Assembly (NCBI GenBank): GCA_947453295.1
Contig: CANGGD010000001.1
Coordinates: forward strand, 89,615 to 123,323
Direction: 5' to 3'
Length of the DNA: 33,709 bases
DNA from: Chitinophagaceae bacterium
Lineage (GTDB): Bacteria; Bacteroidota; Bacteroidia; Chitinophagales; Chitinophagaceae
Position 1 is the stretch's first letter. The number at the start of each line of letters is the position of its first letter. A program made the translations under genes and the position numbers. This document shows positions 1 to 8,095 of this stretch, in pieces. The notes under the pieces are model-generated. The model searched no databases. It saw nothing but the letters and a program-made list of their open reading frames with translations, and was not told the origin of the DNA.

Positions 1-1
1 C

Positions 2-979
2 ATGTTGATTGTTATTTTAGCCGGTTTGTTATCTGCAATTTTTTGGAACCTTATTACCTGGTGGTTTGGAATACCATCTTCTTCCTCTCATGCTTTAATT
101 GGCGGGTTTGGTGGCGCAGCAATTGCTTTTGGAGGATTATCAGCTATCAACTCGGAGCCTGTATTAAAAACCATTTCATTTATTATTCTGGCGCCAATTA
201 TTGGAATGATTGTTGCCTTTATTATTTCATTATGGTTTATTCATTCTTTTAGTAAAACCTGGACACCAAAAATTATTGCAATTGCTATCATTATTGGAGT
301 AGCATTTTTTCTAAAATATAACATCATTACTGATCCAGAGGTATTGAAAACACATTTCGATAGTTATTGGTTGAGGGTTTTGTTTCATGCCGCAAATTTT
401 AAATGGATACTTTTATCAGGCATTGTTTTAACAATGGCAATTTTTACAATGTATCTCAATACGCTTAATGCTCATAATGCGAATGCATGGTTCAAAAAAC
501 TACAATTAATTTCTTCTGCTGCTTTTAGTATTGGTCATGGAGGAAATGATGCTCAAAAAGTAATGGGTATTATTATGGCTGCTTTAATTGCATATGATGG
601 AGGGGCTTATAGCCTTGATCATATGGTTTGGTGGGTACCCATTGCCTGTTATTCAGCAATCGCATTTGGTACAATGAGCGGTGGCTGGAAAATTGTAAAA
701 ACAATGGGCACAAAAATAACAAAAGTCACTCCATTTGAAGGCGTTGCAGCTGAAACAGCGGGCGCTATTACTTTATTCGTAACCGAAGCACTAAAAATAC
801 CAGTTAGCACTACCCATACCATTACAGGTTCCATCATCGGCGTTGGTGCAACAAAAAGATTATCTGCTGTAAGATGGGGAGTTACTGTTAATCTACTATG
901 GGCGTGGGTTTTAACAATACCTATTAGTGGTACACTTGCTGCTTTATTTTATTTCATTTTGCATTTTTTATACCCATAA
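2..979 (+). CDS. PiT-family inorganic phosphate transporter (5' truncated by window edge)
   Basis: This is the C-terminal part of a phosphate permease of the PiT family, an inner-membrane protein that imports inorganic phosphate using a cation gradient. The family signatures are visible: the N-repeat FGIPSSSSHALIGG near residues 22-35 of the visible part, the GHGGNDAQK segment near 175-186, and the C-repeat PVSTTHTITGSIIGVGA before the final helices. Several hydrophobic segments span the protein. The ATG at position 2 is almost certainly internal, because in PiT proteins the GIPSSSSHALIGG segment lies well into the chain, so the true start is upstream of the window. The stop is TAA at 977-979. 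The 58 nt before galE carry no clear terminator. The family call is firm; the exact ion coupling cannot be read. Confidence 0.93.
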   Translation: MLIVILAGLLSAIFWNLITWWFGIPSSSSHALIGGFGGAAIAFGGLSAINSEPVLKTISFIILAPIIGMIVAFIISLWFIHSFSKTWTPKIIAIAIIIGVAFFLKYNIITDPEVLKTHFDSYWLRVLFHAANFKWILLSGIVLTMAIFTMYLNTLNAHNANAWFKKLQLISSAAFSIGHGGNDAQKVMGIIMAALIAYDGGAYSLDHMVWWVPIACYSAIAFGTMSGGWKIVKTMGTKITKVTPFEGVAAETAGAITLFVTEALKIPVSTTHTITGSIIGVGATKRLSAVRWGVTVNLLWAWVLTIPISGTLAALFYFILHFLYP

Positions 980-1037
980 TAAAATTCATTTTTTTGCTCC
1001 TAATTTTTGTCTTTCTTTGTGACATTAATAAATCAAT

Positions 1038-2063
1038 ATGAATAAAATTCTTGTTACCGGAGGTTGTGGTTACATTGGCTCACATACCCTGGTTGACTTA
1101 ATACAAAATGGTTTTGATGTAATTTCTATTGACAATAACAGCAGAAGTAATCCTTACATTTTATTAGGAGTTGAAAAAATAACAGGAAAAAAAATTAAGA
1201 ACTACAACGTAGATTTATGTTCATTTGATGATACACAAGCGGTCTTTCAAGAGAATAATGATATCATTGGCGTAATTCATTTTGCTGCCTACAAAGCAGT
1301 AGGTGAATCTGTTGAAAATCCATTACTATACTTTGAAAACAATATCAACTCTTTAATCAATGTATTAAAATGTTGTGAGTTATTCAATGTTGTAAACTTT
1401 GTTTTTTCTTCTTCCTGTACCGTTTATGGAAATCCAGATGAATGCCCGGTTACAGAAAACACAAAAATCAAACCTGCTGAATCTCCATATGGTTATACCA
1501 AACAAATGGGAGAAGAAATTATCAAACAAACCGTAAACAGCAATAAGATAAACTCTATTTTATTGAGATATTTTAACCCAGTTGGCGCTCACCCTTCTAT
1601 TGAGATTGGCGAAATTCCAATTGGTAAGCCTGCTAATCTTGTGCCTGCTATCACTCAAACAGCTATTGGCAAATTGCCACAAATGCAGGTTTTTGGAAAT
1701 GATTATCCTACAAGAGATGGGAGCTGTGTTAGAGATTATATTCACGTCTCTGATATCGCTCATGCGCACACGCTAGCTTTACATTATTTAATTGACAAAA
1801 AAAATATTTCTAATGCTGATGTCTTTAACTTAGGGACTGGTAACGGATATACTGTTCTTGAGGTGATTGCTGCATTTGAAAAAATAAATCAAGTGGCATT
1901 GAATTATAAAATTAGTGCTAGAAGAATTGGAGATGTGGTTGGCATTTATGCAAATAATGAAAAAGCAAAAAATGCATTAGGTTGGAATCCAATTTTTAAT
2001 CTTGAAGAAATGATGTCCACCGCTTGGAATTGGGAATTGAAATTAAAAGAATGGGCAATTTAG
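1038..2063 (+). CDS. galE: UDP-glucose 4-epimerase
   Basis: Interconverts UDP-glucose and UDP-galactose (often also the GlcNAc forms) in the cytoplasm, feeding surface glycan and LPS synthesis. The 341-aa length is typical. It is an extended SDR: the Rossmann motif GGCGYIGSH at residues 8-16 binds NAD, SSSCTVYG near 124-131 carries the catalytic Ser/Thr region, and YGYTK near 151-155 is the YxxxK catalytic pair. RYFNPVGAHP is the usual GalE substrate-site segment. ATG at 1038 is chosen because it precedes the dinucleotide-binding strand by the normal short distance. A partial promoter match, TTTCTTTG at 1012-1019 (7 of 8 to TAnnTTTG), lies 18 nt upstream. The next gene follows after 53 nt on the same strand. 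Confidence 0.95.
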   Translation: MNKILVTGGCGYIGSHTLVDLIQNGFDVISIDNNSRSNPYILLGVEKITGKKIKNYNVDLCSFDDTQAVFQENNDIIGVIHFAAYKAVGESVENPLLYFENNINSLINVLKCCELFNVVNFVFSSSCTVYGNPDECPVTENTKIKPAESPYGYTKQMGEEIIKQTVNSNKINSILLRYFNPVGAHPSIEIGEIPIGKPANLVPAITQTAIGKLPQMQVFGNDYPTRDGSCVRDYIHVSDIAHAHTLALHYLIDKKNISNADVFNLGTGNGYTVLEVIAAFEKINQVALNYKISARRIGDVVGIYANNEKAKNALGWNPIFNLEEMMSTAWNWELKLKEWAI

Positions 2064-2116
2064 AATTCGTTTTTTTATAATGATAAACACTTCTTTACTT
2101 TGCAAAAAATAATTTT

Positions 2117-3073
2117 ATGCTATCTGAAATCCAATCAATAGGAAATAAAGACACTAGAAGTGGTTTTGGTGATGGAATCTTAGAAGCCGCAAGGGAAAAT
2201 CCAAACATTGTTGCGCTTACCGCAGATTTAGCAGGTTCGCTAAAATTAAATGGGTTTATTAAAGAATTTCCGGATCGATTCATTCAATGTGGTATTGCAG
2301 AGGCAAACATGATGGGCGTTGCGGCGGGTTTAACTATTGGCGGGAAAATTCCTTTCACCACTACTTTTGCAAATTTTTCTACTGGCAGAGTATATGATCA
2401 AATCAGACAAAGTATAGCATACAGTGGTAAAAATGTAAAAATTTGTGCTTCTCATGCAGGTATTACATTAGGTGAAGATGGTGCTACACATCAAATTTTA
2501 GAAGATATTGGGTTAATGAAAATGCTACCAGGAATGACAGTAGTTGTTCCCGCCGATTATAATCAAACAAAAGCTGCTACTAAAGCTATTGCTGCTTTCG
2601 AAGGGCCTGTTTATCTAAGGTTTGGCAGACCTTCTTGGCCAATCTTTACTAAAGAAGAAGATTTTATTCTGGGTAAAGCTCAACTTTTAAACAAAGGGAA
2701 AGACGTTTCTATTTTTGCTTGCGGTCATTTAGTTTGGATTGCCGTTGAAGCTGCTAAAATACTTGAAGCAAAAGGCATATCAGCTGAAATAATAAACATT
2801 CATACAATAAAGCCTATTGATAAAGACGCAATCGTTGCTTCTATTCAAAAAACCGGTTGCGCCGTAACTGCTGAGGAACATAATATTATTGGTGGTCTAG
2901 GAGATAGCATTGCTCAAATTGCTGCAAATGAACACCCAATTCCAATTGAATTTATTGGCACCAAAGATACTTTTGGAGAAAGTGGCAAACCTCTTGAATT
3001 GCTTGTAAAATATGGCCTTGACGCAAATTCAATTGTAGCTGCTGCTGAGAAAGTTATGCTTAGAAAAAAATAA
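2117..3073 (+). CDS. Transketolase, C-terminal subunit (split type)
   Basis: This 318-aa protein matches the second half of transketolase: the pyrimidine-binding domain followed by the transketolase C-terminal domain. Visible landmarks are the [19 protein letters not shown] segment (the conserved Glu that contacts the TPP pyrimidine), [19 protein letters not shown], and a C-terminal domain from about residue 185 with [15 protein letters not shown]. Split transketolases need an N-terminal subunit carrying the TPP-diphosphate site; none is adjacent here, the upstream neighbour being galE and the downstream one a sigma factor. The ATG at 2117 lies 14 nt after TTACTTTG (2095-2102), a 7 of 8 match to the Bacteroidota -7 element. 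A 1-deoxyxylulose-5-phosphate synthase C-half is less likely given the length and sequence. Confidence 0.9.
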   Translation: MLSEIQSIGNKDTRSGFGDGILEAARENPNIVALTADLAGSLKLNGFIKEFPDRFIQCGIAEANMMGVAAGLTIGGKIPFTTTFANFSTGRVYDQIRQSIAYSGKNVKICASHAGITLGEDGATHQILEDIGLMKMLPGMTVVVPADYNQTKAATKAIAAFEGPVYLRFGRPSWPIFTKEEDFILGKAQLLNKGKDVSIFACGHLVWIAVEAAKILEAKGISAEIINIHTIKPIDKDAIVASIQKTGCAVTAEEHNIIGGLGDSIAQIAANEHPIPIEFIGTKDTFGESGKPLELLVKYGLDANSIVAAAEKVMLRKK

Positions 3074-3139
3074 TATTCATTGTTTCATGTAGTCTTGTTA
3101 AACTTTCTATTTAGTCACATGTCTCAAACTCCGCTGAAT

Positions 3140-3147
3140 TAGATTTG
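3140..3147 (+). promoter_or_regulatory. Bacteroidota -7 promoter element before the ECF sigma gene
   Basis: TAGATTTG is a perfect match to TAnnTTTG. Only four bases separate it from the ATG at 3152, so a transcript starting at the usual distance would begin at or next to the start codon. The first T of the element also begins an in-frame TAG, which excludes any longer N-terminus. No convincing TTG -33 element is seen. Confidence 0.6.
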
Positions 3148-3151
3148 CACT

Positions 3152-3703
3152 ATGACCAATTTTTCCGACGACAATGAATTAGTATTCCAATTTAAAAGCG
3201 GAAAAAACGTTGAAGTTCCTTTTACCAATATTGTAAAAAAATACCAAGAAAAACTATATTGGCTGATTCGAAGAATGGTAGTTGACCATGATGATGCCAA
3301 CGATATTCTCCAAAATGTATTCATTAAAGTATGGAAAAATCTAAACAATTTTAGAGAAGACAGTCAGCTTTATACTTGGCTTTTTAGAATTGCCACCAAT
3401 GAATGTTTAACTTTTATTGAACAAAAAAAAAGGAGAGCTCTTGTATCAATCGATAGCGAATCTGTTTTTTTAATCAATAAAATTCAAGCCGAAAAAGGAT
3501 TTGATGCAAATAAATTGGAATGGAAACTGCAAGTAGCCATTCAAAAACTCCCAGAAAAACAAAAACTCGTTTTTATGCTTAGATATTATGAGGAAATGCC
3601 TTACGAAAAAATGAGTTCGGTTTTAGAAACAAGCGAAGGAGCATTAAAAGCAAGTTATCATCATGCAGTAAAAAAAATAGAAGATTTTATTCTTAATCAT
3701 TAA
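3152..3703 (+). CDS. ECF-type RNA polymerase sigma-70 factor
   Basis: A 183-aa alternative sigma factor with the two-domain ECF layout. Region 2 covers about residues 20-90, including the dhddAnDilQnvFikvWknl-type stretch and the TWLFRIATNEC segment that binds core polymerase and the -10 element. Region 4 covers about 125-180 with the LPEKQKLVFMLRYYEEMPY helix and the SEGALKASYHHAVKKI recognition helix. No ECF signal-transduction extra domain is present. The start at 3152 is forced by an in-frame stop at 3140. It is followed after 32 nt by a one-TM protein and then a secreted Spy-like protein, the order expected for sigma / anti-sigma / periplasmic sensor. Regulation by that neighbour is inferred from context. 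Confidence 0.92.
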   Translation: MTNFSDDNELVFQFKSGKNVEVPFTNIVKKYQEKLYWLIRRMVVDHDDANDILQNVFIKVWKNLNNFREDSQLYTWLFRIATNECLTFIEQKKRRALVSIDSESVFLINKIQAEKGFDANKLEWKLQVAIQKLPEKQKLVFMLRYYEEMPYEKMSSVLETSEGALKASYHHAVKKIEDFILNH

Positions 3704-3735
3704 ACATTTTTAATCTTATTAAATCTGAGATTTCT

Positions 3736-4266
3736 ATGGATACAAATAAAGAAACTAAGACTGAATTAGAAAACATAAGCCCATTGGTAGCCAGCATTTC
3801 CAAAAAAAATGTTTTAACTATCGAAAATACATTTTTTGAAAATTTTTCTACTAACCTAAAAATTGATACGAAATCATCTTTGATAATACAAAATTCAAAC
3901 TCCTATCTTTTACCTGAAAACTATTTTGAAAATTTTTCCTCCAATATTTTAAATGAAATAAAAATTAATCGTTTATCAAAAAAAGGAGCACCCGTTTTTT
4001 TTACTAGATATGCTATAGCTGCTTGTATGACTACATTACTTGGAATTAACTTGTTCTTTTATAATTTTGACAAAAAAATCGCATCAACTTATGTTTCTAA
4101 TAAAGAGGAGTTTCTTCCTAAAGAAACATTCAACACAAGCGAATTTGAAAACGAATTCAAAAATATCAAAGAAGAAGATTTATTATTATACCTTAAATCA
4201 AAAGGTGTAGATATTGACGCCGCTTTAGTTGCTTCCTTATCTGAAGAAAAATCAAGTAACCACTAA
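3736..4266 (+). CDS. One-TM putative anti-sigma factor (hypothetical)
   Basis: I do not recognise a named family. The 176-aa protein has a charged N-terminal region (1-88) expected in the cytoplasm, one hydrophobic segment near 90-112 (RYAIAACMTTLLGINLFFY), and a charged C-terminal region (113-176) expected in the periplasm. The N-terminal part holds a duplicated motif: FFENFSTNLK at 33-42 and YFENFSSNIL at 63-72. The C-terminal end has an acidic-helical EEDLLLYLKSKGVD segment. Size, topology and position directly after an ECF sigma gene and before a Spy-like secreted protein suggest an anti-sigma or signal-relay role. No zinc-binding HxxxCxxC anti-sigma motif is present, so a ZAS-type domain is ruled out. 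Function is inferred from context only. Confidence 0.65.
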   Translation: MDTNKETKTELENISPLVASISKKNVLTIENTFFENFSTNLKIDTKSSLIIQNSNSYLLPENYFENFSSNILNEIKINRLSKKGAPVFFTRYAIAACMTTLLGINLFFYNFDKKIASTYVSNKEEFLPKETFNTSEFENEFKNIKEEDLLLYLKSKGVDIDAALVASLSEEKSSNH

Positions 4267-4293
4267 TCTTTAAAAGTTTTAAATAATTCTAAC

Positions 4294-4752
4294 ATGAAAA
4301 TCGCTTTAAAATATCTTTATTCAAATATAATCTTGGTTGTTATTTGCCTTTGTATTTCTGCAAATGGAAATGCTCAACCAAAAAGACCTAGAATGGAAGG
4401 TGAAAGTAAAATTAAGCCTTTGTTTGTTTCTTATATGACTCAGGAACTAAACTTGAATGAAACTGAAGCTCAAAAATTTTGGCCAGTTCATCAACAATTT
4501 GATAATGAAATGAGAAGTGTGATGGATCAAGAAATTCCTGCTCTTGAAAAAGAGGAAGCCCTTTTAAACATAAAGAAAAAATTCAAAGAAAAATTTTCAA
4601 AAATTATTGGCGAAGAGAGAACAAATACTTTTTACTTAAAAGATATAGAATTTCAACATCGACTAGTTGATATGATAAGAAAAAGAAGGAAGAATGAAAG
4701 ACCTCCAGGCCCACCACCACCTCCTCCTCCTCACGGACCAATGCCTGAATAA
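4294..4752 (+). CDS. Secreted Spy/CpxP-like helical protein with proline-rich tail
   Basis: 152 aa. A signal peptide is clear: positively charged start, hydrophobic core near residues 12-22, and a likely cleavage after ANGNA around residue 27. The mature part is helical and charged, with LNLNETEAQKFWPVHQQF near 53-70, the pattern seen in Bacteroidota periplasmic proteins of the Spy/CpxP/CnrX-like type (LTxxQ-related). The tail is basic (RKRRKNERP) followed by a run of prolines ending in HGPMPE. It follows the one-TM gene by 27 nt, so it is probably co-transcribed. By analogy with CnrYXH-type units it could be a periplasmic sensor or chaperone controlling the sigma factor; that role is inference. 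No metal-ligand cluster stands out. Confidence 0.7.
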   Translation: MKIALKYLYSNIILVVICLCISANGNAQPKRPRMEGESKIKPLFVSYMTQELNLNETEAQKFWPVHQQFDNEMRSVMDQEIPALEKEEALLNIKKKFKEKFSKIIGEERTNTFYLKDIEFQHRLVDMIRKRRKNERPPGPPPPPPPHGPMPE

Positions 4753-4771
4753 GCATTTGTTTAAAAATGAG

Positions 4772-4804
4772 TTGCGGGTTTTTAAGTTTTAATTTTTATT
4801 TTTG
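4772..4804 (+). promoter_or_regulatory. Promoter for murA (TTG-N22-TATTTTTG)
   Basis: The -33-type TTG is at 4772-4774 and a perfect TAnnTTTG element, TATTTTTG, at 4797-4804, with a 22-base spacer. It sits in the gap after the ECF unit and predicts a leader of roughly 30 nt before the murA ATG at 4842. Confidence 0.6.
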
Positions 4805-4841
4805 AGTGAATGCAATTACTTAAAACCTACACCCATTTATT

Positions 4842-6149
4842 ATGAGTATTTTTGAAGTTATCGGAGGGAGAAAATTATCGGGGTCTATAATACCTCAAGG
4901 TGCGAAAAATGAGGCACTTCAAATAATCAGTGCAGTGTTATTGACTAAAGAAGCTGTTACCATCCATAATATTCCAGATATTATTGATGTGAATTTGCTA
5001 ATAGAACTATTACAAGAGATTGACGTTAAGATCAATCGAGTTGATGCCAATACATGTGTTTTTCAAGCAGATAACGTTAATGTGGATTATTTGTCTTCTG
5101 AAGCTTTTCACAAAAAAAGCGGTCGATTAAGAGGGGCTATTATGCTTGTTGGTCCATTGTTAGCTAGATATAAAATTGCCTATTTACCAAAACCTGGTGG
5201 TGATAAAATTGGAAGAAGAAAGATTGATACTCATATTTTAGGACTAGAAAAACTAGGTGCTGTTTATACTTACAACGAAAACTCAAATTGTTTTCAACTA
5301 AAAGCAAGTGAATTAAAAGGCTGTTTTATGCTACTTGATGAACCAAGTGTGACAGGAACTGCTAATATTGTAATGGCTGCAGTACTTGCTTCTGGAACCA
5401 CAACTATTTATAATGCTGCTTGTGAACCATACATCCAACAACTTTGTAAAATGCTCACTCGAATGGGCGCAAAAATTGAGGGGATAGGGAGCAATATGCT
5501 AATAATAACCGGAGTTGAGCAATTAAACGGAACGACCCACACTATGTTACCAGACATGATTGAAGTAGGAAGTTTTATTGGATTGGCCGCAATGACTCAA
5601 AGTGATATAACTATAAAAAATGCTGGAGTAAAAGAATTGGGTATTATTCCTGAAAAATTTCAACAGCTCGGAATAAAAATGAATATTCATGATGATGATA
5701 TTCATATTCCTTCTCAAGATCTATATGAAATACAAACGTATTTAGAAGGCGGCATTCCTACTATGTACGACAATCCATGGCCTGGACTTACTCCTGATTT
5801 ACTAAGTATTCTTTTAGTTACAGCTATTCAAGCTAAAGGGAGTATTTTAATTCATCAAAAAATGTTTGAAAGCAGATTGTTTTTTGTAGACAAATTAATT
5901 GAAATGGGAGCACAGATAATTCTATGTGATCCGCACAGAGCAGTTGTAGTTGGGATGGAGAGACAAAAAAAATTAAGGGGTATTACCATGAGCTCTCCGG
6001 ATATTAGAGCGGGTGTAGCTTTGTTAATTGCAGCCTTAAGCGCAGAAGGAAAAAGTACAATACAAAATATAGAACAAATAGACAGAGGATATCAAAATAT
6101 TGATGAACGCTTAAAAAAATTAGGCGCAGAAATCAGCAGAAGAGTTTAA
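4842..6149 (+). CDS. murA: UDP-N-acetylglucosamine 1-carboxyvinyltransferase, Cys-to-Asp active-site type
   Basis: First committed step of peptidoglycan synthesis: transfers enolpyruvate from PEP to UDP-GlcNAc in the cytoplasm. 435 aa, a little longer than the E. coli enzyme. K22-N23 in QGAKNEAL match the conserved Lys/Asn that bind substrate; the C-terminal SSPDIRAGVALLIAAL segment carries the conserved Asp-Arg pair. The loop that holds the catalytic Cys115 in E. coli (PGGC) reads PGGDKIGRR here, with Asp at residue 121 (codon GAT at 5202-5204). Enzymes with Asp at this place (as in Mycobacterium and Chlamydia) work but resist fosfomycin. It has its own promoter and is followed 30 nt later by gmk. 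Confidence 0.95.
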   Translation: MSIFEVIGGRKLSGSIIPQGAKNEALQIISAVLLTKEAVTIHNIPDIIDVNLLIELLQEIDVKINRVDANTCVFQADNVNVDYLSSEAFHKKSGRLRGAIMLVGPLLARYKIAYLPKPGGDKIGRRKIDTHILGLEKLGAVYTYNENSNCFQLKASELKGCFMLLDEPSVTGTANIVMAAVLASGTTTIYNAACEPYIQQLCKMLTRMGAKIEGIGSNMLIITGVEQLNGTTHTMLPDMIEVGSFIGLAAMTQSDITIKNAGVKELGIIPEKFQQLGIKMNIHDDDIHIPSQDLYEIQTYLEGGIPTMYDNPWPGLTPDLLSILLVTAIQAKGSILIHQKMFESRLFFVDKLIEMGAQIILCDPHRAVVVGMERQKKLRGITMSSPDIRAGVALLIAALSAEGKSTIQNIEQIDRGYQNIDERLKKLGAEISRRV

Positions 6150-6179
6150 TTTATATCCGCAATTAATCAAGATTATCTC

Positions 6180-6755
6180 ATGGAAAGCAAACATCAAAAA
6201 ATACTAATCATTACAGCACCTTCAGGTGCCGGGAAAACATCCATTACTCATTTTTTAATGAATGAATTTCCGGTTTTATCGTTTTCTATTTCAGCTGCTA
6301 CTAGAATGCCTAGAGCAAATGAAAAAGATGGAGCTGATTATTATTTTATTAGCATGGAAGAATTTAAAAAAAAGATTAAAGAAAAAGAGTTTGCTGAATG
6401 GGAAATGGTTTATGAAGGGAAATATTATGGTACCTTAAAATCAGAATTAAAAAGAATTTGGCTTTTGGGTAAGGTGCCCGTTTTAGACATTGACGTAAAA
6501 GGGGCGCTTCATGTAAAACAACAATACCCAGAAAATACACTTAGTCTTTTTATTGAGCCGCCAAATGTTGATGCACTAAAAGAAAGGCTAATCTCAAGAG
6601 GTACCGAAACAGCAGAATCTTTGAATGCCAGAATTAATAAAGCTTCCTACGAAATTTCCTTCAAAGAGCATTTTGATAAAATAATTCTTAATGACCAATT
6701 AGAGGCAGCCTGTTCAAAAGCAAAAGAAATTGTTGGTGCTTTTTTGAATCAGTAA
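6180..6755 (+). CDS. gmk: Guanylate kinase
   Basis: Phosphorylates GMP (and dGMP) to GDP with ATP in the cytoplasm, linking purine salvage and synthesis to GTP. The 191-aa length fits. The P-loop APSGAGKT is at residues 13-20. The GMP-binding region follows with TRMPRANEKDGADYYF and the EWEMVYEGKYYGT segment, and LDIDVKGALHVKQQ contains the conserved acidic strand of the family. It begins 30 nt after murA with no TAnnTTTG element in between, so it is probably carried on the murA transcript. Confidence 0.95.
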   Translation: MESKHQKILIITAPSGAGKTSITHFLMNEFPVLSFSISAATRMPRANEKDGADYYFISMEEFKKKIKEKEFAEWEMVYEGKYYGTLKSELKRIWLLGKVPVLDIDVKGALHVKQQYPENTLSLFIEPPNVDALKERLISRGTETAESLNARINKASYEISFKEHFDKIILNDQLEAACSKAKEIVGAFLNQ

Positions 6756-6799
6756 CCTTAATAATACTTTCTTTATTTGAAATCAATTAAATTTATAGT

Positions 6800-8089
6800 A
6801 TGGATTGGATTGGCATATTAGCAATATTATTTTCTCTTGTTCTTATTGGTTTTCTTTCGGGCATCGAAATTGCTTTTATTTCTGCGAACAAATTATCTAT
6901 TGAATTAAAGAAAAAACAAGGAACAATAGCTGGCAAAACCTGGGGCTATTTTTCAGAACATCCTACTCGCTTCATTAGTACTGTTTTAGTTGGATTAAAT
7001 ATTGTGCTGGTTATCTATGGTTTATTAATAGGAGATATGCTTGTTCCCATTTGGGATTGGATCAATAGTAAATTACCAGAAAATGCAACTAATTACGTAA
7101 ACTTCATTCGTCTTTTTGTAGAGACATTTCTATCTACTGCAATCATTTTAATGGTAGAGTTTTTATGTAAGGCTTTTTTCAAAGCCAGAAGCAATGAGAT
7201 TCTTAATAATCAATTTATAAGTGTTGTTTCAAAAAGTTTTTATTGGCTGCTTTCTTCTGTTTCCAATCAATTAGTAAACTTAGCTGAATGGATATTAAGA
7301 TATGTTTTCAACGTTAAGTTTAGTAATAAAAAAGAAGCCTTTAGCAAAATTGATCTTGAACATTTTTTGCAACAAAGTAAGCATCATGATGATGAGGAAA
7401 ATTCAGAATTAAATAAAGAATTATTTGAAAACGCGCTCTCCCTAAGTGAAGTAAAATTGCGCGAATGCTTAATTCCAAGAAAAGAAGTTGAGGCGGTAAA
7501 TATTAAATTAAGTATCAGTGAGGTAAAAGCTAAATTTATTGATACCAAACTCAGTAAAATTATTGTGTTTGAAAACAATATAGACAATATTGTAGGGTAT
7601 GTTCATCATTTGGATTTATTCAAAAACCCTACAACTTTAATGGAAATATTATATCCTATACCAACGGTTCCTGAATCAATGAGCGCAACAGATTTAATGA
7701 ACAAATTCAGCAAAGAAAGAAAAAGTATTGCTTGGGTTGTAGATGAATTTGGTGGCACAGCCGGCATCGTTACTATGGAAGATTTATTAGAAGAAATTTT
7801 TGGAGAAATTGAAGACGAATATGATGTGCCTGAAATATTTGTAGAAAAACAACTCGCTACAAATGAATTTATATTTAGCGGAAGACTAGAACTAGATTAC
7901 ATTACAGAAAAGTATGAGATCGCGTTTGAAGGTGTTGAAGGAGCTGAAACGCTTTCTGGTTATATTATACAAAACAACGAATCTATTCCAAAACAAAAAG
8001 ACAGAATCATTGTTGGAAATTTCGAATTTGATATTTTAAACGTAAGTGATACCCGAATCGAAACCGTAAAGGTGAAGGTGCTGAAATAG
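6800..8089 (+). CDS. CNNM/CorC-HlyC family membrane protein (DUF21-CBS-CBS-CorC_HlyC)
   Basis: 429 aa. The N-terminal DUF21/CNNM domain (about 1-190) has hydrophobic segments near 3-25, 60-80 and 105-130, with the typical SGIEIAFISANKLSIEL start. A pair of CBS-like modules follows (about 215-335), including RECLIPRKEVEAV and the strong signature VVDEFGGTAGIVTMEDLLEEIFGEIEDEYD. The C-terminal transporter-associated domain covers about 350-429. Family members are linked to magnesium or divalent-cation efflux. In gliding Bacteroidota a related protein is called GldE; I cannot tell from sequence alone whether this is that orthologue, although gldC lies just downstream. The next gene starts 6 nt after its stop, indicating an operon. 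Confidence 0.88.
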   Translation: MDWIGILAILFSLVLIGFLSGIEIAFISANKLSIELKKKQGTIAGKTWGYFSEHPTRFISTVLVGLNIVLVIYGLLIGDMLVPIWDWINSKLPENATNYVNFIRLFVETFLSTAIILMVEFLCKAFFKARSNEILNNQFISVVSKSFYWLLSSVSNQLVNLAEWILRYVFNVKFSNKKEAFSKIDLEHFLQQSKHHDDEENSELNKELFENALSLSEVKLRECLIPRKEVEAVNIKLSISEVKAKFIDTKLSKIIVFENNIDNIVGYVHHLDLFKNPTTLMEILYPIPTVPESMSATDLMNKFSKERKSIAWVVDEFGGTAGIVTMEDLLEEIFGEIEDEYDVPEIFVEKQLATNEFIFSGRLELDYITEKYEIAFEGVEGAETLSGYIIQNNESIPKQKDRIIVGNFEFDILNVSDTRIETVKVKVLK

Positions 8090-8095
8090 TTTATC

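Noticed and set aside
2-4. ATG at the window edge as the start of the phosphate transporter
   Set aside because: The GIPSSSSHALIGG signature would be only about 20 residues in, while PiT proteins have several helices before it; the gene is cut by the window.
4680-4740. Short triplet-like repeat in the proline-rich tail of the Spy-like gene
   Set aside because: It is explained by proline codons (cca/cct) in the coding frame, not a separate DNA repeat element.
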